A stretch of DNA of 64,000 bases from Gulosibacter sediminis (GCF_023370115.1 NZ_CP097160.1:806001-870000), one strand, 5' to 3'. Positions 52,299 through 62,501 are shown, counted from the first letter of the stretch. A program made the numbers and translations. Notes: generated by a model from the letters alone, not told the origin.

Positions 52299-53057
52299 TT
52301 ACCTCGCAGCCATTCGAATCGCTCCGTCGAGCCGAATCGTCTCGCCGTTGAGCATGGGGTTGTCAATGATCTGGGTAACGAGGAGCGCGAACTCTTCGGG
52401 GCGGCCGAGCCGGGCCGGATGCGGTACCTGCTTGCCGAGCGACTCGCGCGCCGCCTCGGGCAGCGCCGCGAGCAGGGGCGTGTCGAACGTGCCCGGGGCG
52501 ATCGTGTCGACGCGGATCTGATATTCGGCGAGCTCGCGCGCGATCGGCAGCGTCATCGCGTGAATCGCGCCCTTCGACGCCGAATAGGCGGCCTGGCCGA
52601 TCTGCCCGTCGAAGGCGGCGACCGACGCAGTATTGACCACGACGCCGCGCTCTTCGCCGAGCGGGTCGAGGCGGAGCATCCGCTCGGTCGCGAGCCGAAT
52701 CACGTTGAACGTGCCGACGACGTTGATCGCAAGCACGCGCTCGAAGCGGTCGAGCGGGTGCGGGCCGTGCTTCGAGACGACCTTGAGGGCCTCGGCAACG
52801 CCGGCGCAGTTGACGACGACGCGGAGGTCGCCGAGCTCGGCCGCGGCGTCGAGGGCGGCCGCGACCTGCTGCTCGTCGCGCACATCCGCGTCGGCGAAGG
52901 CGATGCCCGGCTCGGCAGCGAGGGCGTCGGTCGCCGGCGTGCCCGGCAGGTCGACGACGAGCACCCGCGCGCCGCGGTCGCGCAGCCGTTTCGCGGTGGC
53001 GAGGCCAAGGCCCGAGGCGCCCCCGGTGACGACCGCTACCTGGTCAGTGACGTCCAT
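52299..53057 (-). CDS. SDR-family 3-hydroxyacyl-CoA dehydrogenase-like protein
   Basis: A 252-residue short-chain dehydrogenase. NAD loop TGGASGLGLAT, DVRDEQQV, NCAGVA, Ser in NTASVAAFDG, and YSASK with the catalytic Tyr and Lys. The pattern DVTDQVAVVTGGASGLG with a C-terminal GETIRLDGAIRM is that of type II 3-hydroxyacyl-CoA dehydrogenases (HSD17B10-like). It supplies the third step of the beta-oxidation set around it. Confidence 0.9.
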   Translation of the reverse strand: MDVTDQVAVVTGGASGLGLATAKRLRDRGARVLVVDLPGTPATDALAAEPGIAFADADVRDEQQVAAALDAAAELGDLRVVVNCAGVAEALKVVSKHGPHPLDRFERVLAINVVGTFNVIRLATERMLRLDPLGEERGVVVNTASVAAFDGQIGQAAYSASKGAIHAMTLPIARELAEYQIRVDTIAPGTFDTPLLAALPEAARESLGKQVPHPARLGRPEEFALLVTQIIDNPMLNGETIRLDGAIRMAAR

Positions 53058-53157
53058 GTCGACCTTTCCGCCGACCGCCGCCGTTGGCGGTCGCGCGCGT
53101 ACCGCCCACCGTAGTCACGCCACCGCAAAAGTTCATGGAGGCGGCGGCGTGCGGCGG

Positions 53158-53934
53158 CTACTCGCCGCGGAACTCCGGGTCGCGCTTCTCGCGGAAGGCA
53201 GCCATGCCCTCCTTCTGGTCGTGCAGCGAGAACCCCGAGGTGAACGCCTGCTGCTCGTAGCGCACGCCGTCGGTGATGCCGGAGTCCTGCGAGACGCGCA
53301 GCGCGTTTTTCATGGCGTAGATGACGGGCAGCGACTTTGCGGCGATCGTCTCGGCCACCTTGGTCGCCTCGTCGAGCAGTTCGGCGGCCGGCACGACGCG
53401 CGAGACGAGGCCCGCGCGGTCGGCCTCATCGGCGTGCATGACGCGCGCCGTGAACAGCATCTCGGCGGCCTTGTACTTGCCGATCGCGGCGGGCAGGCGC
53501 TGCGAGCCGCCCATGCCGGGAATCACGCCGAGATTGATCTCGGGCTGGCCGAACTTCGCGGTGTCGGCGGCGAGGATGATGTCGCACATCATCGCCAGCT
53601 CGCAGCCGCCGCCGAGCGCGAAGCCCGCGACGGCGGCGATGACGGGCGTGCGCATCGCGGTGAAGGCGTCCCAGCGAGCGAACGGGCCGTTGAGGAACAT
53701 GCTCGCGTAGCTGCGGTCGGCCATCTCGAGAATGTCGGCGCCGGCGGCGAAGGCACGTTCCGAGCCCGTGATGACGATGGCGCCGATCTCGGGGTCGGCA
53801 TCGTAGGCGAGCGCGGCCTCGATGATCTCGCCGCTGAGCTGCAGGTTGAGCGCGTTGAGCGCCTCGGGCCGGTTCAGCGTGATGTAGCCGACGCGGTTGC
53901 GGGTTTCGGTGAGGATGAGGTCGTACTGCGGCAC
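53158..53934 (-). CDS. Enoyl-CoA hydratase
   Basis: A 258-residue crotonase-fold enzyme. Oxyanion-hole blocks FAAGADILEM and AGFALGGGCELAMMCD, with the two catalytic Glu residues in GGGCELAM and GQPEINLGVIPGMGGSQRL. It hydrates trans-2-enoyl-CoA. The start is a GTG at 53934 with AGGAGC upstream. First gene of the leftward operon with SDR, acyl-CoA dehydrogenase and thiolase, a full beta-oxidation cycle. Confidence 0.93.
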   Translation of the reverse strand: MPQYDLILTETRNRVGYITLNRPEALNALNLQLSGEIIEAALAYDADPEIGAIVITGSERAFAAGADILEMADRSYASMFLNGPFARWDAFTAMRTPVIAAVAGFALGGGCELAMMCDIILAADTAKFGQPEINLGVIPGMGGSQRLPAAIGKYKAAEMLFTARVMHADEADRAGLVSRVVPAAELLDEATKVAETIAAKSLPVIYAMKNALRVSQDSGITDGVRYEQQAFTSGFSLHDQKEGMAAFREKRDPEFRGE

Positions 53935-53999
53935 GGATGCTCCTAGCGTGCGGTGGCGGCGCGGGCGGCGGCCCTCGTGTGGCCAATTATGCTGGCGGA

Positions 54000-54449
54000 A
54001 TGACAACACCCGCCGAGTACTGGCGCCAGGTGCGCGACGTGAAGCCCGAGCTGCCGGAAGCGGTGCCCGAAGCGTGGGCCTTCGGCGCGACCCCGGCGCA
54101 CGCCGACGAGCTGCTCGCGTTGGTGCTCGCCGGCACGAAGACCTCGACGGCCTCGTCGCTCTGGGACTTCGAGGCGACCGGCGAGGCCATGCCCCGCGAG
54201 GGCGAGCACAGCATCCTGCTCGACGGGGTGGGCGAGCCCCGCGCGGTCATCGAGACGACGCAGGTGCGCATCCGCCCCTTTGACGAGGTGGATGCGCGCC
54301 ACGCGCACGCCGAGGGTGAGGGCGACCGCACGCTCGCGCACTGGCGCGCGGTGCACGAGCGGTTCTGGCGCGAATACTCCGAGAACCCGCGCGGGTTCGA
54401 GCCCGATATGCCGGTCGTGTGCGAGGCGTTCGTGCTCGTGTATTCGTGA
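54000..54449 (+). CDS. ASCH-domain protein
   Basis: A 149-residue protein of the ASCH fold (PUA-like RNA- or nucleotide-binding). Features: AWAFGATPAHADELLALVLAGTKTSTASSLWDFEATGEAMPREGEHSILLDG, then TTQVRIRPFDEVD and HWRAVHERFWRE. Members have been linked to translation control and to N4-acetylcytidine hydrolysis; which applies here is unknown. It diverges from the enoyl-CoA hydratase gene and converges with the CopB-type ATPase gene. Confidence 0.85.
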   Translation: MTTPAEYWRQVRDVKPELPEAVPEAWAFGATPAHADELLALVLAGTKTSTASSLWDFEATGEAMPREGEHSILLDGVGEPRAVIETTQVRIRPFDEVDARHAHAEGEGDRTLAHWRAVHERFWREYSENPRGFEPDMPVVCEAFVLVYS

Positions 54450-54459
54450 GCGGGCGCCG

Positions 54460-56703
54460 CTAGCTGCCGGCGCGCATCCGCCTCGCGCTCGCCTCGGGCG
54501 TCAGGTCGAGGCGGCGCAGCAGCTGCGCGTTGAGCGCGACCACGATCGTCGACAGCGACATGAGGATCGCGCCGACGCTCATCGGCAGCACGAAGCCGAT
54601 CGGTGCGAGGACGCCCGCGGCGAGCGGCACCGAGATGAGGTTGTAGCCAGCCGCCCACCAGAGGTTCTGGCGCATCTTGCGGTAGCTCGCACGCGACAGT
54701 TCGATCACCGAGAGTACCGAGCGGGGATCGCTCGACGCGAGCACGACGCCAGCCGAGGCGATGGCAACGTCGGTGCCGGCGCCGATCGCGATGCCGACGT
54801 CGGCCTGGGCGAGGGCCGGGGCGTCGTTGACGCCGTCGCCGACCATTGCGACGCGCTTGCCTTCGCGCTGCAACTCGGCGACCTTCGCCGACTTGTCCTC
54901 GGGGCGCACACCCGCGAATACGCGGTCCATGCTGAGCTCGGCCGCGACAGATTCGGCGACGGCCTGGGCGTCGCCGGTGATCATGACGAGCTCGACCCCC
55001 TGCGCGTGCAGGGCGGCCACGGCGTCGCGTGACTCGGAACGAACCTCGTCGGCGAGCCGCAGCGCGCCGATGATCTCGCCGTCGGCGAGTACGTGGAGCA
55101 AGATGGCGCCCTCGGCGTGCCAGGCCGCGGCCGGGGCAGCCTCGGCGAGTCCATGCTGCTCGAGCAGGTACGGGCCGCCGACCTCGATGGTGCGGCCCTC
55201 GACGGATGCGCGCACGCCGACCGCGGGCGAGCTCGAGAAGTCGGTGGCGCTCGCGAGCGCGAGGCCGCGGTGCTCGGCTGCGCCGACGATCGCGCGGGCG
55301 AGCGGGTGCTCGCTGTCGGACTCGGCGGCGGCCGCGAACGCGAGCACCGCATCCGCCTCGAGGCCCGAGGTGGGCTCGATGTCGGTGACGGTCGGCTCGC
55401 CCTTCGTGAGGGTGCCGGTCTTGTCGAAGAGCACGGCGTTGACCGAGCGCATCGACTCGAGTGCGAGGCGGTCCTTGACGAGCACGCCGCCGCGGGCCGC
55501 GCGCTCGGTCGCGATCGACACGACAAGCGGAATCGCGAGGCCGAGCGCGTGCGGGCAGGCGATGACGAGCACGGTGATGGTGCGCACGACCGCCTCGTCG
55601 GGCAGGCCGACGAGTGACCAGGCGACCGCGGTGATGGCCGCGGCGCCGAGGGCAAACCAGAACAGCCAGCCGGCCGCCGTGTCGGCGATGCGCTGCGCGC
55701 GCGAAGACGAGGCCTGCGCGTCGGACACGAGCTTCTGGATGCCCGCCAGCGTCGTGTCGTCGCCGGTGGCGGTGACGCGGATGCGCAGGGCCGAGTCGGT
55801 CGCGACGGTACCGGCGACGACGTGGTCACCGACGCCTCGGCGCTGGGTCGTGGACTCGCCGGTGACCATCGCCTCGTTCATCGCGGCGGCGCCGTCGACG
55901 ATCTCGCCGTCGGCCGGCACGGTCGCGCCGGGGCGCACGAGCACAACGTCGCCGACGGCAAGCTCGGCGGGGGAGACCGTCTCGGTCGTGTCGCCGACGA
56001 CGCGCTCGGCCTCGTCGGGGAGGAGCGCCGCGAGCGAGTCGAGGGCCGAGGTGGTTTGCGCGAGCGAGCGCATCTCGACCCAGTGGCCGAGCAGCATGAT
56101 CACGATGAGCAGCGCGAGCTCCCACCAGAAGTCGAGCTCGTGGTGGAGCAGTCCGAGGCTCGCGCCCCACGAAGCGAGGAACGCGACCGTGATCGCAAGG
56201 CCGATGAGGAGCATCATGCCCGGCTTACGGCTGCGGATCTCACTCACCGCGCCGGTGAGGAACGGGCGGCCGCCCCACACGTACATGACCGTGCCGAGCA
56301 CTGGCGAGACCCACGCGAGCCAGGCCACGTCGGGCAACTCGTAGCCAATGATGCTCGCGAACATGGCGCTGGCTGCGACGACCGGGATTGCGATGACGAG
56401 CATGAGCCAGAAGAGGCGGCGGAATTGGCCGACGTGATCGCCGTGGCCTGCATGACCGCCGTGTCCGGCGTGCATGTCGTGACCGGCGTGCATGTCGTGT
56501 CCAGCGTGTGCGTCGTGTCCCTCGTGGCTCGAGTGATCGGCGTGCTTCACGTGGCCGGCGTGCATATCGTGCGATCCGTGACCCGCATGAGCATCGTGCC
56601 CACTGTGACCGGCAGGCAGCTCGTGCCCGGCGTGCGGATCGGCGCTCGGCTGAGCCTCCTGCCCGGCCAGTTCTTGGTGTTCGTCGTGCGTGTGATTCGC
56701 CAT
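54460..56703 (-). CDS. CopB-type copper/silver-translocating P-type ATPase
   Basis: A 747-residue P1B ATPase. Residues 1-92 are a His-rich metal-binding region made of repeated HAGHD/HDMHAG units. Then come eight membrane segments, MVTGES, the membrane motif CPH (383-385, VIACPHALG), which marks the CopB (P1B-3) group, DKTGTLTKGEP with Asp427, SEHPLA, and GDGVNDAPAL. It pumps copper or silver out of the cytoplasm. A CsoR-like operator lies about 50 bases upstream of its ATG at 56703. Confidence 0.95.
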   Translation of the reverse strand: MANHTHDEHQELAGQEAQPSADPHAGHELPAGHSGHDAHAGHGSHDMHAGHVKHADHSSHEGHDAHAGHDMHAGHDMHAGHGGHAGHGDHVGQFRRLFWLMLVIAIPVVAASAMFASIIGYELPDVAWLAWVSPVLGTVMYVWGGRPFLTGAVSEIRSRKPGMMLLIGLAITVAFLASWGASLGLLHHELDFWWELALLIVIMLLGHWVEMRSLAQTTSALDSLAALLPDEAERVVGDTTETVSPAELAVGDVVLVRPGATVPADGEIVDGAAAMNEAMVTGESTTQRRGVGDHVVAGTVATDSALRIRVTATGDDTTLAGIQKLVSDAQASSSRAQRIADTAAGWLFWFALGAAAITAVAWSLVGLPDEAVVRTITVLVIACPHALGLAIPLVVSIATERAARGGVLVKDRLALESMRSVNAVLFDKTGTLTKGEPTVTDIEPTSGLEADAVLAFAAAAESDSEHPLARAIVGAAEHRGLALASATDFSSSPAVGVRASVEGRTIEVGGPYLLEQHGLAEAAPAAAWHAEGAILLHVLADGEIIGALRLADEVRSESRDAVAALHAQGVELVMITGDAQAVAESVAAELSMDRVFAGVRPEDKSAKVAELQREGKRVAMVGDGVNDAPALAQADVGIAIGAGTDVAIASAGVVLASSDPRSVLSVIELSRASYRKMRQNLWWAAGYNLISVPLAAGVLAPIGFVLPMSVGAILMSLSTIVVALNAQLLRRLDLTPEASARRMRAGS

Positions 56704-56754
56704 CTCGTCTACCCTCTTGCTTCCCTCGCGCGACCGCCCGGGCCACGCATCCTT

Positions 56755-56773
56755 TATACCCCTGTGGGGTATA
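56755..56773. promoter_or_regulatory. CsoR-like copper operator
   Basis: TATACCCCTGTGGGGTATA, a perfect 8-bp inverted repeat with a 3-base spacer, 52 bases from the ATPase start codon. GC-tract palindromes of this kind (TACCCn-GGGTA) are bound by CsoR-family copper repressors. No csoR gene is in the window. Confidence 0.8.
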
Positions 56774-56851
56774 ACCGAGCGTTCGTGTCCAGCATTCCAG
56801 ATTCGGCAAACTTCCTCTCCGTGTCGGAGGCGGCGAGTACCGTGGCGGCCT

Positions 56852-59344
56852 ATGGGAACAAATCGTCAACCGTCGGTAATCGAGGTGCGCGGCGCGCGCG
56901 TGCACAACCTCAAGAACGTCGACGTTGATGTGCCGCTCGACCGTCTCGTTGCGATCGCCGGCGTTTCGGGCTCGGGCAAGTCGTCGCTTGCGATGGGCGT
57001 GCTCTATGCCGAGGGCTCGCGCCGCTACATCGAGGCACTGTCGACCTACACGCGCCGGCGCATGGGGCAGGCGACGCGCGCCGACGTCGACCGCGTGTCG
57101 CACGTGCCCGCCGCGCTCGCCCTGCGGCAACGGCCGGGTGTGCCGGGTGTGCGGTCGACGTTTGGCACCTCGACCGAACTGCTCAACGTGCTGCGGCTCA
57201 TGTTCTCTCGCCTCGCATCCCATGTCTGCCCGAACGGGCACCGCAACCCGCCGACGCTCGCCGTCGCGGCCGAACAACCGATTGCGTGCGAGACGTGCGG
57301 CGTCGAGTTTGAAGCGCCGGGAGCCGAGGCGCTCGCGTTCAATTCGGCGGGCGCCTGCCCGACGTGCGAGGGCATCGGCACGGTGCGGCAGGTCGACGAC
57401 GCGACGCTGATTCGCGACGAAGCCCTCACCATCGACGAGGGGGCCGTGCTGCCGTGGCAGACGTTCGGGTTCAACGTGCAGCCGCAGATCGCACGCGAGT
57501 TTGGTGTGCGCACCGACGTGCCGTGGCGCGAGCTCGCAGATTGGGAGCGCGAGATCGTGCTCGACGGGCCCGAAGAGAAGAAGCACATCACCGTCACGTC
57601 GAAGAAGGGGGTGCACGACCTCGACTTCACGTTCCGCAACGCGCGGCTTACCGTCACGAAAGAGCTCGAGCGTGCCGCCGACGAGAAGCGACTCGCGCGG
57701 GTGCGTCGGTTTCTCGTCGAGTCGGTGTGCCCAGCCTGCCACGGCACGCGGCTGTCGCCGATGGCGCTCGCGCCCACAATCGACGGCCAGAACCTTGCCG
57801 AGGTGACGGCACTCGCGCTCCACGACACCGTGGAGTGGGCCGGGCGGCTCGCGGAGCAGGTGCCGCCCGAGATGCGACCGATGGCGACGAATCTCGCCGA
57901 CACGCTCATTCCGATGGCTCGGCGCCTGCTCGAGCTCGGGCTCGGGTACCTCTCGCTCGACCGGGCGGGCTCGACGCTCTCGACTGGCGAGCGGCAGCGC
58001 GTGCAGCTGGCGAGGGCCGTGCGCAACGAGACGACTGGAGTCCTGTATGTGCTCGACGAGCCATCGATCGGGCTGCATCCGTCGAATCTCGAAGGACTGC
58101 TCGGGGTGATCGACGACCTGCTCGACGGCGGCAACTCGGTCGTGCTCGTCGACCACGACGTCGCCGTGCTGCGGCACGCCGACCACCTCATCGAGATCGG
58201 TCCCGATTCGGGGCGCGGCGGCGGAGCGGTTGTGGCGCAGGGCACGGTCGACGAGGTTGCCGGGGTGAGCGAGTCGCGGATCGGCGGCTTCCTCGCGGGC
58301 CGCGAGGAAATCGTGGTGCGCCCGCGCGTGGCCGGGGCCGAGACGTTTGCGTTCGGGAGCATCCGGCTGCAGACGACGCCGGTGCATACCGTCGAGGCGC
58401 TCGATGTCGCGATTCCGGTGGGCCGGCTCACCGCGGTGACGGGCGTTTCAGGCTCGGGCAAGACGACCCTCGTGCTCGAGAGCTTGGCGCCGGCGCTGTC
58501 TGCGGGTGACGGCGCGCTGCCCGAGCACGTCGCGTCGATCGAACCGGCGACGATCGAGCGGGTGAATGTCGTCGACGCGACGCCGATCGGGCAGAACGTG
58601 CGCTCGACCGTGGCGACGTATTCGGGCGTGCTCGATGAACTGCGCAAGGCGTATGCCAAGGTCGACGGCGCGAAGGCGGCGGGCCTCAAGGCGAGCGACT
58701 TCTCGTACAACACGGGCTCGCTGCGCTGCCCGCGCTGCGACGGCACGGGGCAGATCTCGCTCGACGTGCAGTTCCTACCCGACATCGACATTGTGTGCCC
58801 CGACTGCGATGGCACGCGGTACGGGCCCGAGGCCGACGCGTTCGAGCGCGGCGCCGGAGAGCTGGCGATTTCGCTGCCGAAGCTGCTGCGTTTGACTGTC
58901 GACGAGGCCGTGGCGTTCATCGACGACCTGCCGCGCGCTGCGACGCGCATGGCGCGGCTGCGAGATGTGGGGCTTGGGTATCTGACGTTGGGGGAGTCGA
59001 CGCCCGCGCTCTCGGGCGGCGAGGCGCAGCGACTCAAGCTCGTGTCGGAGCTCGATCGCAGCCAGCGCCACACGCTCTTCGTGTTCGACGAGCCGACCGT
59101 CGGCCTGCATCCGCTCGACGTGCGGGTGCTTATTGGTGTGCTGCAGCGCCTCGTCGACCAGGGTGGCACCGTGGTCGTCATCGAGCATGACCTCGACCTC
59201 ATCGCGAACGCCGACTACCTCATCGACATGGGCCCGGGCGGCGGCATCGACGGCGGTCGCGTCGTCGCGACCGGCACCCCGGCCGAGGTCGCCGCATCCC
59301 CGGCCAGCGCCACGGCCCCCTACCTCTCCCCGCTCCTCCCATAA
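56852..59344 (+). CDS. UvrA-like ATPase (UvrA2 / drug-resistance type)
   Basis: An 830-residue protein with tandem ABC ATPase domains, shorter than the roughly 950 residues of UvrA. Two Walker A loops (GVSGSGKSS near 36 and GVSGSGKTT in the second half), two signature loops ([13 protein letters not shown] and [15 protein letters not shown]) and zinc-finger-type Cys pairs (CPACHG, CPRCDG, CPDCDG). The UvrB-binding insert is reduced, as in UvrA2 proteins linked to drug tolerance and DNA damage. The ATG at 56852 has only a weak ribosome site; the upstream open frame covers the CopB promoter. Confidence 0.88.
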   Translation: MGTNRQPSVIEVRGARVHNLKNVDVDVPLDRLVAIAGVSGSGKSSLAMGVLYAEGSRRYIEALSTYTRRRMGQATRADVDRVSHVPAALALRQRPGVPGVRSTFGTSTELLNVLRLMFSRLASHVCPNGHRNPPTLAVAAEQPIACETCGVEFEAPGAEALAFNSAGACPTCEGIGTVRQVDDATLIRDEALTIDEGAVLPWQTFGFNVQPQIAREFGVRTDVPWRELADWEREIVLDGPEEKKHITVTSKKGVHDLDFTFRNARLTVTKELERAADEKRLARVRRFLVESVCPACHGTRLSPMALAPTIDGQNLAEVTALALHDTVEWAGRLAEQVPPEMRPMATNLADTLIPMARRLLELGLGYLSLDRAGSTLSTGERQRVQLARAVRNETTGVLYVLDEPSIGLHPSNLEGLLGVIDDLLDGGNSVVLVDHDVAVLRHADHLIEIGPDSGRGGGAVVAQGTVDEVAGVSESRIGGFLAGREEIVVRPRVAGAETFAFGSIRLQTTPVHTVEALDVAIPVGRLTAVTGVSGSGKTTLVLESLAPALSAGDGALPEHVASIEPATIERVNVVDATPIGQNVRSTVATYSGVLDELRKAYAKVDGAKAAGLKASDFSYNTGSLRCPRCDGTGQISLDVQFLPDIDIVCPDCDGTRYGPEADAFERGAGELAISLPKLLRLTVDEAVAFIDDLPRAATRMARLRDVGLGYLTLGESTPALSGGEAQRLKLVSELDRSQRHTLFVFDEPTVGLHPLDVRVLIGVLQRLVDQGGTVVVIEHDLDLIANADYLIDMGPGGGIDGGRVVATGTPAEVAASPASATAPYLSPLLP

Positions 59345-59378
59345 CCCGCCCCGCCGGTCTCGCCGCTCTCTCCGAGAA

Positions 59379-59439
59379 GTTGAGTGGTCGTTTTTTGTCG
59401 TTTCCAGGCGCTGGACACCACAAAAAACGACCACTCAAC
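59379..59439. repeat. 20-bp perfect inverted repeat, T-rich and A-rich
   Basis: GTTGAGTGGTCGTTTTTTGT (59379-59398) and its exact complement (59420-59439) flank 21 bases. The stem ends in T6 on one strand and A6 on the other, so it could serve as a bidirectional terminator or be an extragenic palindrome. It lies between the UvrA2-like gene and the exporter gene. Confidence 0.75.
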
Positions 59440-59482
59440 CGCGACTAGACACAGGGGGAAAGGGGCGTGGGACGATGGGGCC

Positions 59483-60877
59483 GTGAATTCACGTAGGCAG
59501 TGGCGAGCTCGCATCGAAAACGTCATCCGCACCGACCCCGCGTCGAGGCCGATGACTGAGGCGCTGCTGTCGATCGACGAGGTGTATGCCCGCAAGGTCA
59601 TCGACCTCGCGATGCGCATCGCCGAGGCGCTCATCGCCGTGGGCGCCTCCGCGAACGAGGTCGTGCTCGCCGTGATCCGCGTCGCGGCAGCGCTCGGCAT
59701 CAAGCCCGTGCACGTCGACATCACCTACAACTCAATCGGTGTCTCCTACCACCGCAACGAGACCGAGCTGCCCTTCACGCTCATCCGTGTGGTGCGCGCG
59801 CCCGTGCCCGACCACACGAAGCTCCAACAGCTTCAGGCGCTGGTCGCCGACATCGAATCGGGCAGCGTGACCCTCGACAACGCGCGAGTACGCTTCCACA
59901 AGATCCGCCGCCGACCGTTCCCGTACCGCCCCGCCGTCATCGTGCTTGCCCAGGGCACCCTCGCCCTCGGCGTGGGCGTGCTCTACGGCGCCAATTGGTT
60001 TGTGCTGCTCATCATCGCGCTCGCCGCCTGCTCGGCCGCGATGACGCAGCGGCTGCTCGGGAAATGGCACGTCCCCTTCTTCTTCTCGCAGGCCGCCGGC
60101 GCCCTCGTCGTCGTCGCGATCGCCGCGGTCTCGAACTGGCTCCGCGACCTCGGCGTGCCGCTGTTTGACGAGGTGCGGCCGACCGTCATCGTCGCGGCCG
60201 GCATCGTGTTGATGCTCGCGGGCATGTCGGTGGTCGCGGCCGCACAGGATGCGATTGACGGCTTTTCGCTCACGGCCGGCGGGCGCATCCTCGACCTCGC
60301 GCTGCTCACCCTCGGCGTCGTCATCGGCATTGTCGGCGGGGTAGCGCTGACCCAGTCGCTGGGCATCGGCATCCCGCTCGCGAGCGAACCGCCTGCGCTC
60401 GGCTCGGTGGGTATGCAGGTCATCGGAGCGATCCTCATCGCCGTCACCGTCGCGGTCTGGAACGGCGCCGGCCTTCGCACGATCGCGATCTCGGCGGCGC
60501 TCGGCGCGACCGCCTGGGGCGGCTACAGCATCGCGCTGCTGGGCGGCATAGGTATGGCCCCCGCGAGCGGCTTCGGTGCACTGCTCGCAAGCTTCCTCGG
60601 CACGCTCATCGCGCACCGCTGGCACGTGCCGTCGATCGCCGTGACCACGGCCGCGATTGTGCCGATGGTGCCCGGTTCGATGGTCTTCCGCGGCATCCTC
60701 GCGATCGTCGCGGCCGAGAACGACCCGCAGGGCCTCATCGTCGGCTTCGCCGAACTCGTCAGCGCTGGCGCGATCGGCCTCGCCCTCGCGTCGGGGGCGT
60801 CGCTCGGCCTGTTCCTCGGCGCGCCGATTCGCGACACCCTGCAGAGCGTCACGCGGCGGCGGGGTCGCATTCGCTAA
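59483..60877 (+). CDS. Threonine/serine exporter family protein (ThrE-like)
   Basis: A 464-residue membrane protein. The N-terminal cytoplasmic domain (about 1-140, ASANEVVLAVIRVAAALGI, then FTLIRVVRAP) and about ten membrane segments in the rest match the ThrE/YjjP-YjjB fused family, which exports threonine and serine. TAAIVPMVPGSMVFRGI is the conserved end of the second domain. The start is the GTG at 59483, after GGGGCC; no better start is near. Confidence 0.88.
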   Translation: MNSRRQWRARIENVIRTDPASRPMTEALLSIDEVYARKVIDLAMRIAEALIAVGASANEVVLAVIRVAAALGIKPVHVDITYNSIGVSYHRNETELPFTLIRVVRAPVPDHTKLQQLQALVADIESGSVTLDNARVRFHKIRRRPFPYRPAVIVLAQGTLALGVGVLYGANWFVLLIIALAACSAAMTQRLLGKWHVPFFFSQAAGALVVVAIAAVSNWLRDLGVPLFDEVRPTVIVAAGIVLMLAGMSVVAAAQDAIDGFSLTAGGRILDLALLTLGVVIGIVGGVALTQSLGIGIPLASEPPALGSVGMQVIGAILIAVTVAVWNGAGLRTIAISAALGATAWGGYSIALLGGIGMAPASGFGALLASFLGTLIAHRWHVPSIAVTTAAIVPMVPGSMVFRGILAIVAAENDPQGLIVGFAELVSAGAIGLALASGASLGLFLGAPIRDTLQSVTRRRGRIR

Positions 60878-61038
60878 CGGCCGACCGGCCGGGCGCTTCC
60901 GGCCAGCGTTGCAGAAGCGGTGGCAGGATGGGCGGGCGAGCGATGGCGCTCGGCCCACCACGCTCGGTGCGCGAGCCGCGCGCGACCACCGCATCACCCA
61001 CCCCTCGCCCCACGGGGCCCGGTTCAAAGGAGAACCTC

Positions 61039-62115
61039 ATGACGACTCGACTTCGCGCCGGCATCATCGGTGCCGGGTTCATGGGGGAGGTGCACGCGCG
61101 CTCGATCCGCATCGCCGGCGGCGAGATCGCAGGCATCGCCTCGTCGAGCCTCGAGCGAGCTCGCGAGGCGGCAGCCACGATCGGCATCGACCGCGCGGCG
61201 AACGCCGAGGAACTCATCGGCGACCCGCACATCGACGTCATTCACGTCTGCACTCCGAACGCGAGCCATGTGCCGCTCGCCCGCGCGGCCATCGCGGCCG
61301 GCAAGCACGTCGTCTGCGAGAAGCCGATCGGCGTCAACCTCGACGCGGCAACCCAGCTCGTCGCCGACGTCGAGTCGAGCGATCGGCTGCTTACCGTGCC
61401 CTTCGCCTACCGCTTCCACGCGATGACGCGGGAGGCTCGTCGCCGCATCGCCGCCCACTCATTCGGCCACCTCACGGGCATCACGAGCGTCTACCACCAG
61501 GACTGGCTGCTTGAGCCTGGCGACGACAACTGGCGCGTCGACGCCGAGGCGGGTGGCGCCTCCCGCGCGTTCGCCGACATTGGCTCGCACCTTGCCGACC
61601 TCACCGAGTTCCTCGCGGGCGAGCGCATCGCGCGGCTCACGGCGCGCACCAAGACTGTGCACGCCGAGCGCTCCGGCCGCGAGGTCACGACCGAAGACCT
61701 CGCGGTGCTGCTCGTCGAGTTCGAGTCGGGGGCCCTCGGCACGCTCTCGATCTCGCAGGTCGCGGCCGGCCGCAAGAATTCGCTCAGCGTCGAGATCGGC
61801 GGCGCCCACGAGACGGTCCGCTTCGAGCAGGAGAACCCAGAAACGCTCTGGATCGGCCACCGCGGGGGCTCGGCGCTGCTGCAGCGCGACCCGAAGCTCA
61901 TCGGCGGCGACGTCGCCCGCCTCAGCAACGTGCCTTCCGGGCATCCGCTCGGCTACCTCGACGCGTTCGCGGCCTTCGTCGGCGACAGCTACGCGGCGAT
62001 GTCGACCGGCGTGATTCCGGACGGCCTGCCGACGGTGCGCGACGGCCTGCGGGCCGTCGAACTCACCGAGCGGGTGCTCGCCTCGGCCGCGAGCCAGGCC
62101 TGGGTCGACGCGTAG
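61039..62115 (+). CDS. Gfo/Idh/MocA-family oxidoreductase
   Basis: A 358-residue NAD(P)-dependent sugar or inositol dehydrogenase. Rossmann loop GIIGAGFMGEVHARSI, CEKPIG with the catalytic Lys, and the C-terminal substrate domain (GGASRAFADIGSHLADL with the conserved His). The substrate is not decided. CAAAGGAGA precedes the ATG. It stands about 160 bases after the exporter gene, and no partner operon genes are seen. Confidence 0.88.
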   Translation: MTTRLRAGIIGAGFMGEVHARSIRIAGGEIAGIASSSLERAREAAATIGIDRAANAEELIGDPHIDVIHVCTPNASHVPLARAAIAAGKHVVCEKPIGVNLDAATQLVADVESSDRLLTVPFAYRFHAMTREARRRIAAHSFGHLTGITSVYHQDWLLEPGDDNWRVDAEAGGASRAFADIGSHLADLTEFLAGERIARLTARTKTVHAERSGREVTTEDLAVLLVEFESGALGTLSISQVAAGRKNSLSVEIGGAHETVRFEQENPETLWIGHRGGSALLQRDPKLIGGDVARLSNVPSGHPLGYLDAFAAFVGDSYAAMSTGVIPDGLPTVRDGLRAVELTERVLASAASQAWVDA

Positions 62116-62136
62116 CGACCCGCGCCGAGCGACCGC

Positions 62137-62427
62137 TTAGGCGAGTCGCTCGATCTCGACGAACACGATGTCGGATGCGCTGCCCCGGTTCTCGACCTGG
62201 TGTTCCGACCCGGCGGCGCGCGTGTAGCTCGTGCCCGCGACGAGCTCGGCCACGATTTCTTCGCCCTCGGCGGTGACGACGTGCATGCGGTCGGTCACCA
62301 TCGGTACCACCACGTATTCGAAGTCGTGGCGGTGCATTGGGATCACCCCGCCAGGCGCGATCGTCCACTTCATCACGCGAAAGTGCTCGGTTTCGAGCTG
62401 TAGTTCGCCGGTTGATCCGGTGCTCAT
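62137..62427 (-). CDS. Small cupin-domain protein
   Basis: A 96-residue single cupin. PGGVIPMHRHDFEYVVVP gives motif 1 (His, His, Glu) and AAGSEHQVENRG motif 2. Probably binds a metal. Function unknown. It opposes the Gfo/Idh gene, converging at 62115/62137, and diverges from the shikimate dehydrogenase-like gene. Confidence 0.82.
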   Translation of the reverse strand: MSTGSTGELQLETEHFRVMKWTIAPGGVIPMHRHDFEYVVVPMVTDRMHVVTAEGEEIVAELVAGTSYTRAAGSEHQVENRGSASDIVFVEIERLA

Positions 62428-62501
62428 GCGCGGGGCTCCTTCGGCTCGTTCGCGGCGAAGTCCGCCGCTCGGGCCCAGCCTACGGGGTACATAATGGCGA
62501 T

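Noticed and set aside
56450-56640. Repeated GCATGTCG/GTGTCC units as a regulatory repeat
   Set aside because: They are codons for the His-rich HAGHD/HDMHAG tail of the CopB-type ATPase.
57046-59202. 718-codon antisense frame in the UvrA2-like gene
   Set aside because: Mirror of a well-supported ATPase gene; Ser/Arg/Thr-rich low complexity.
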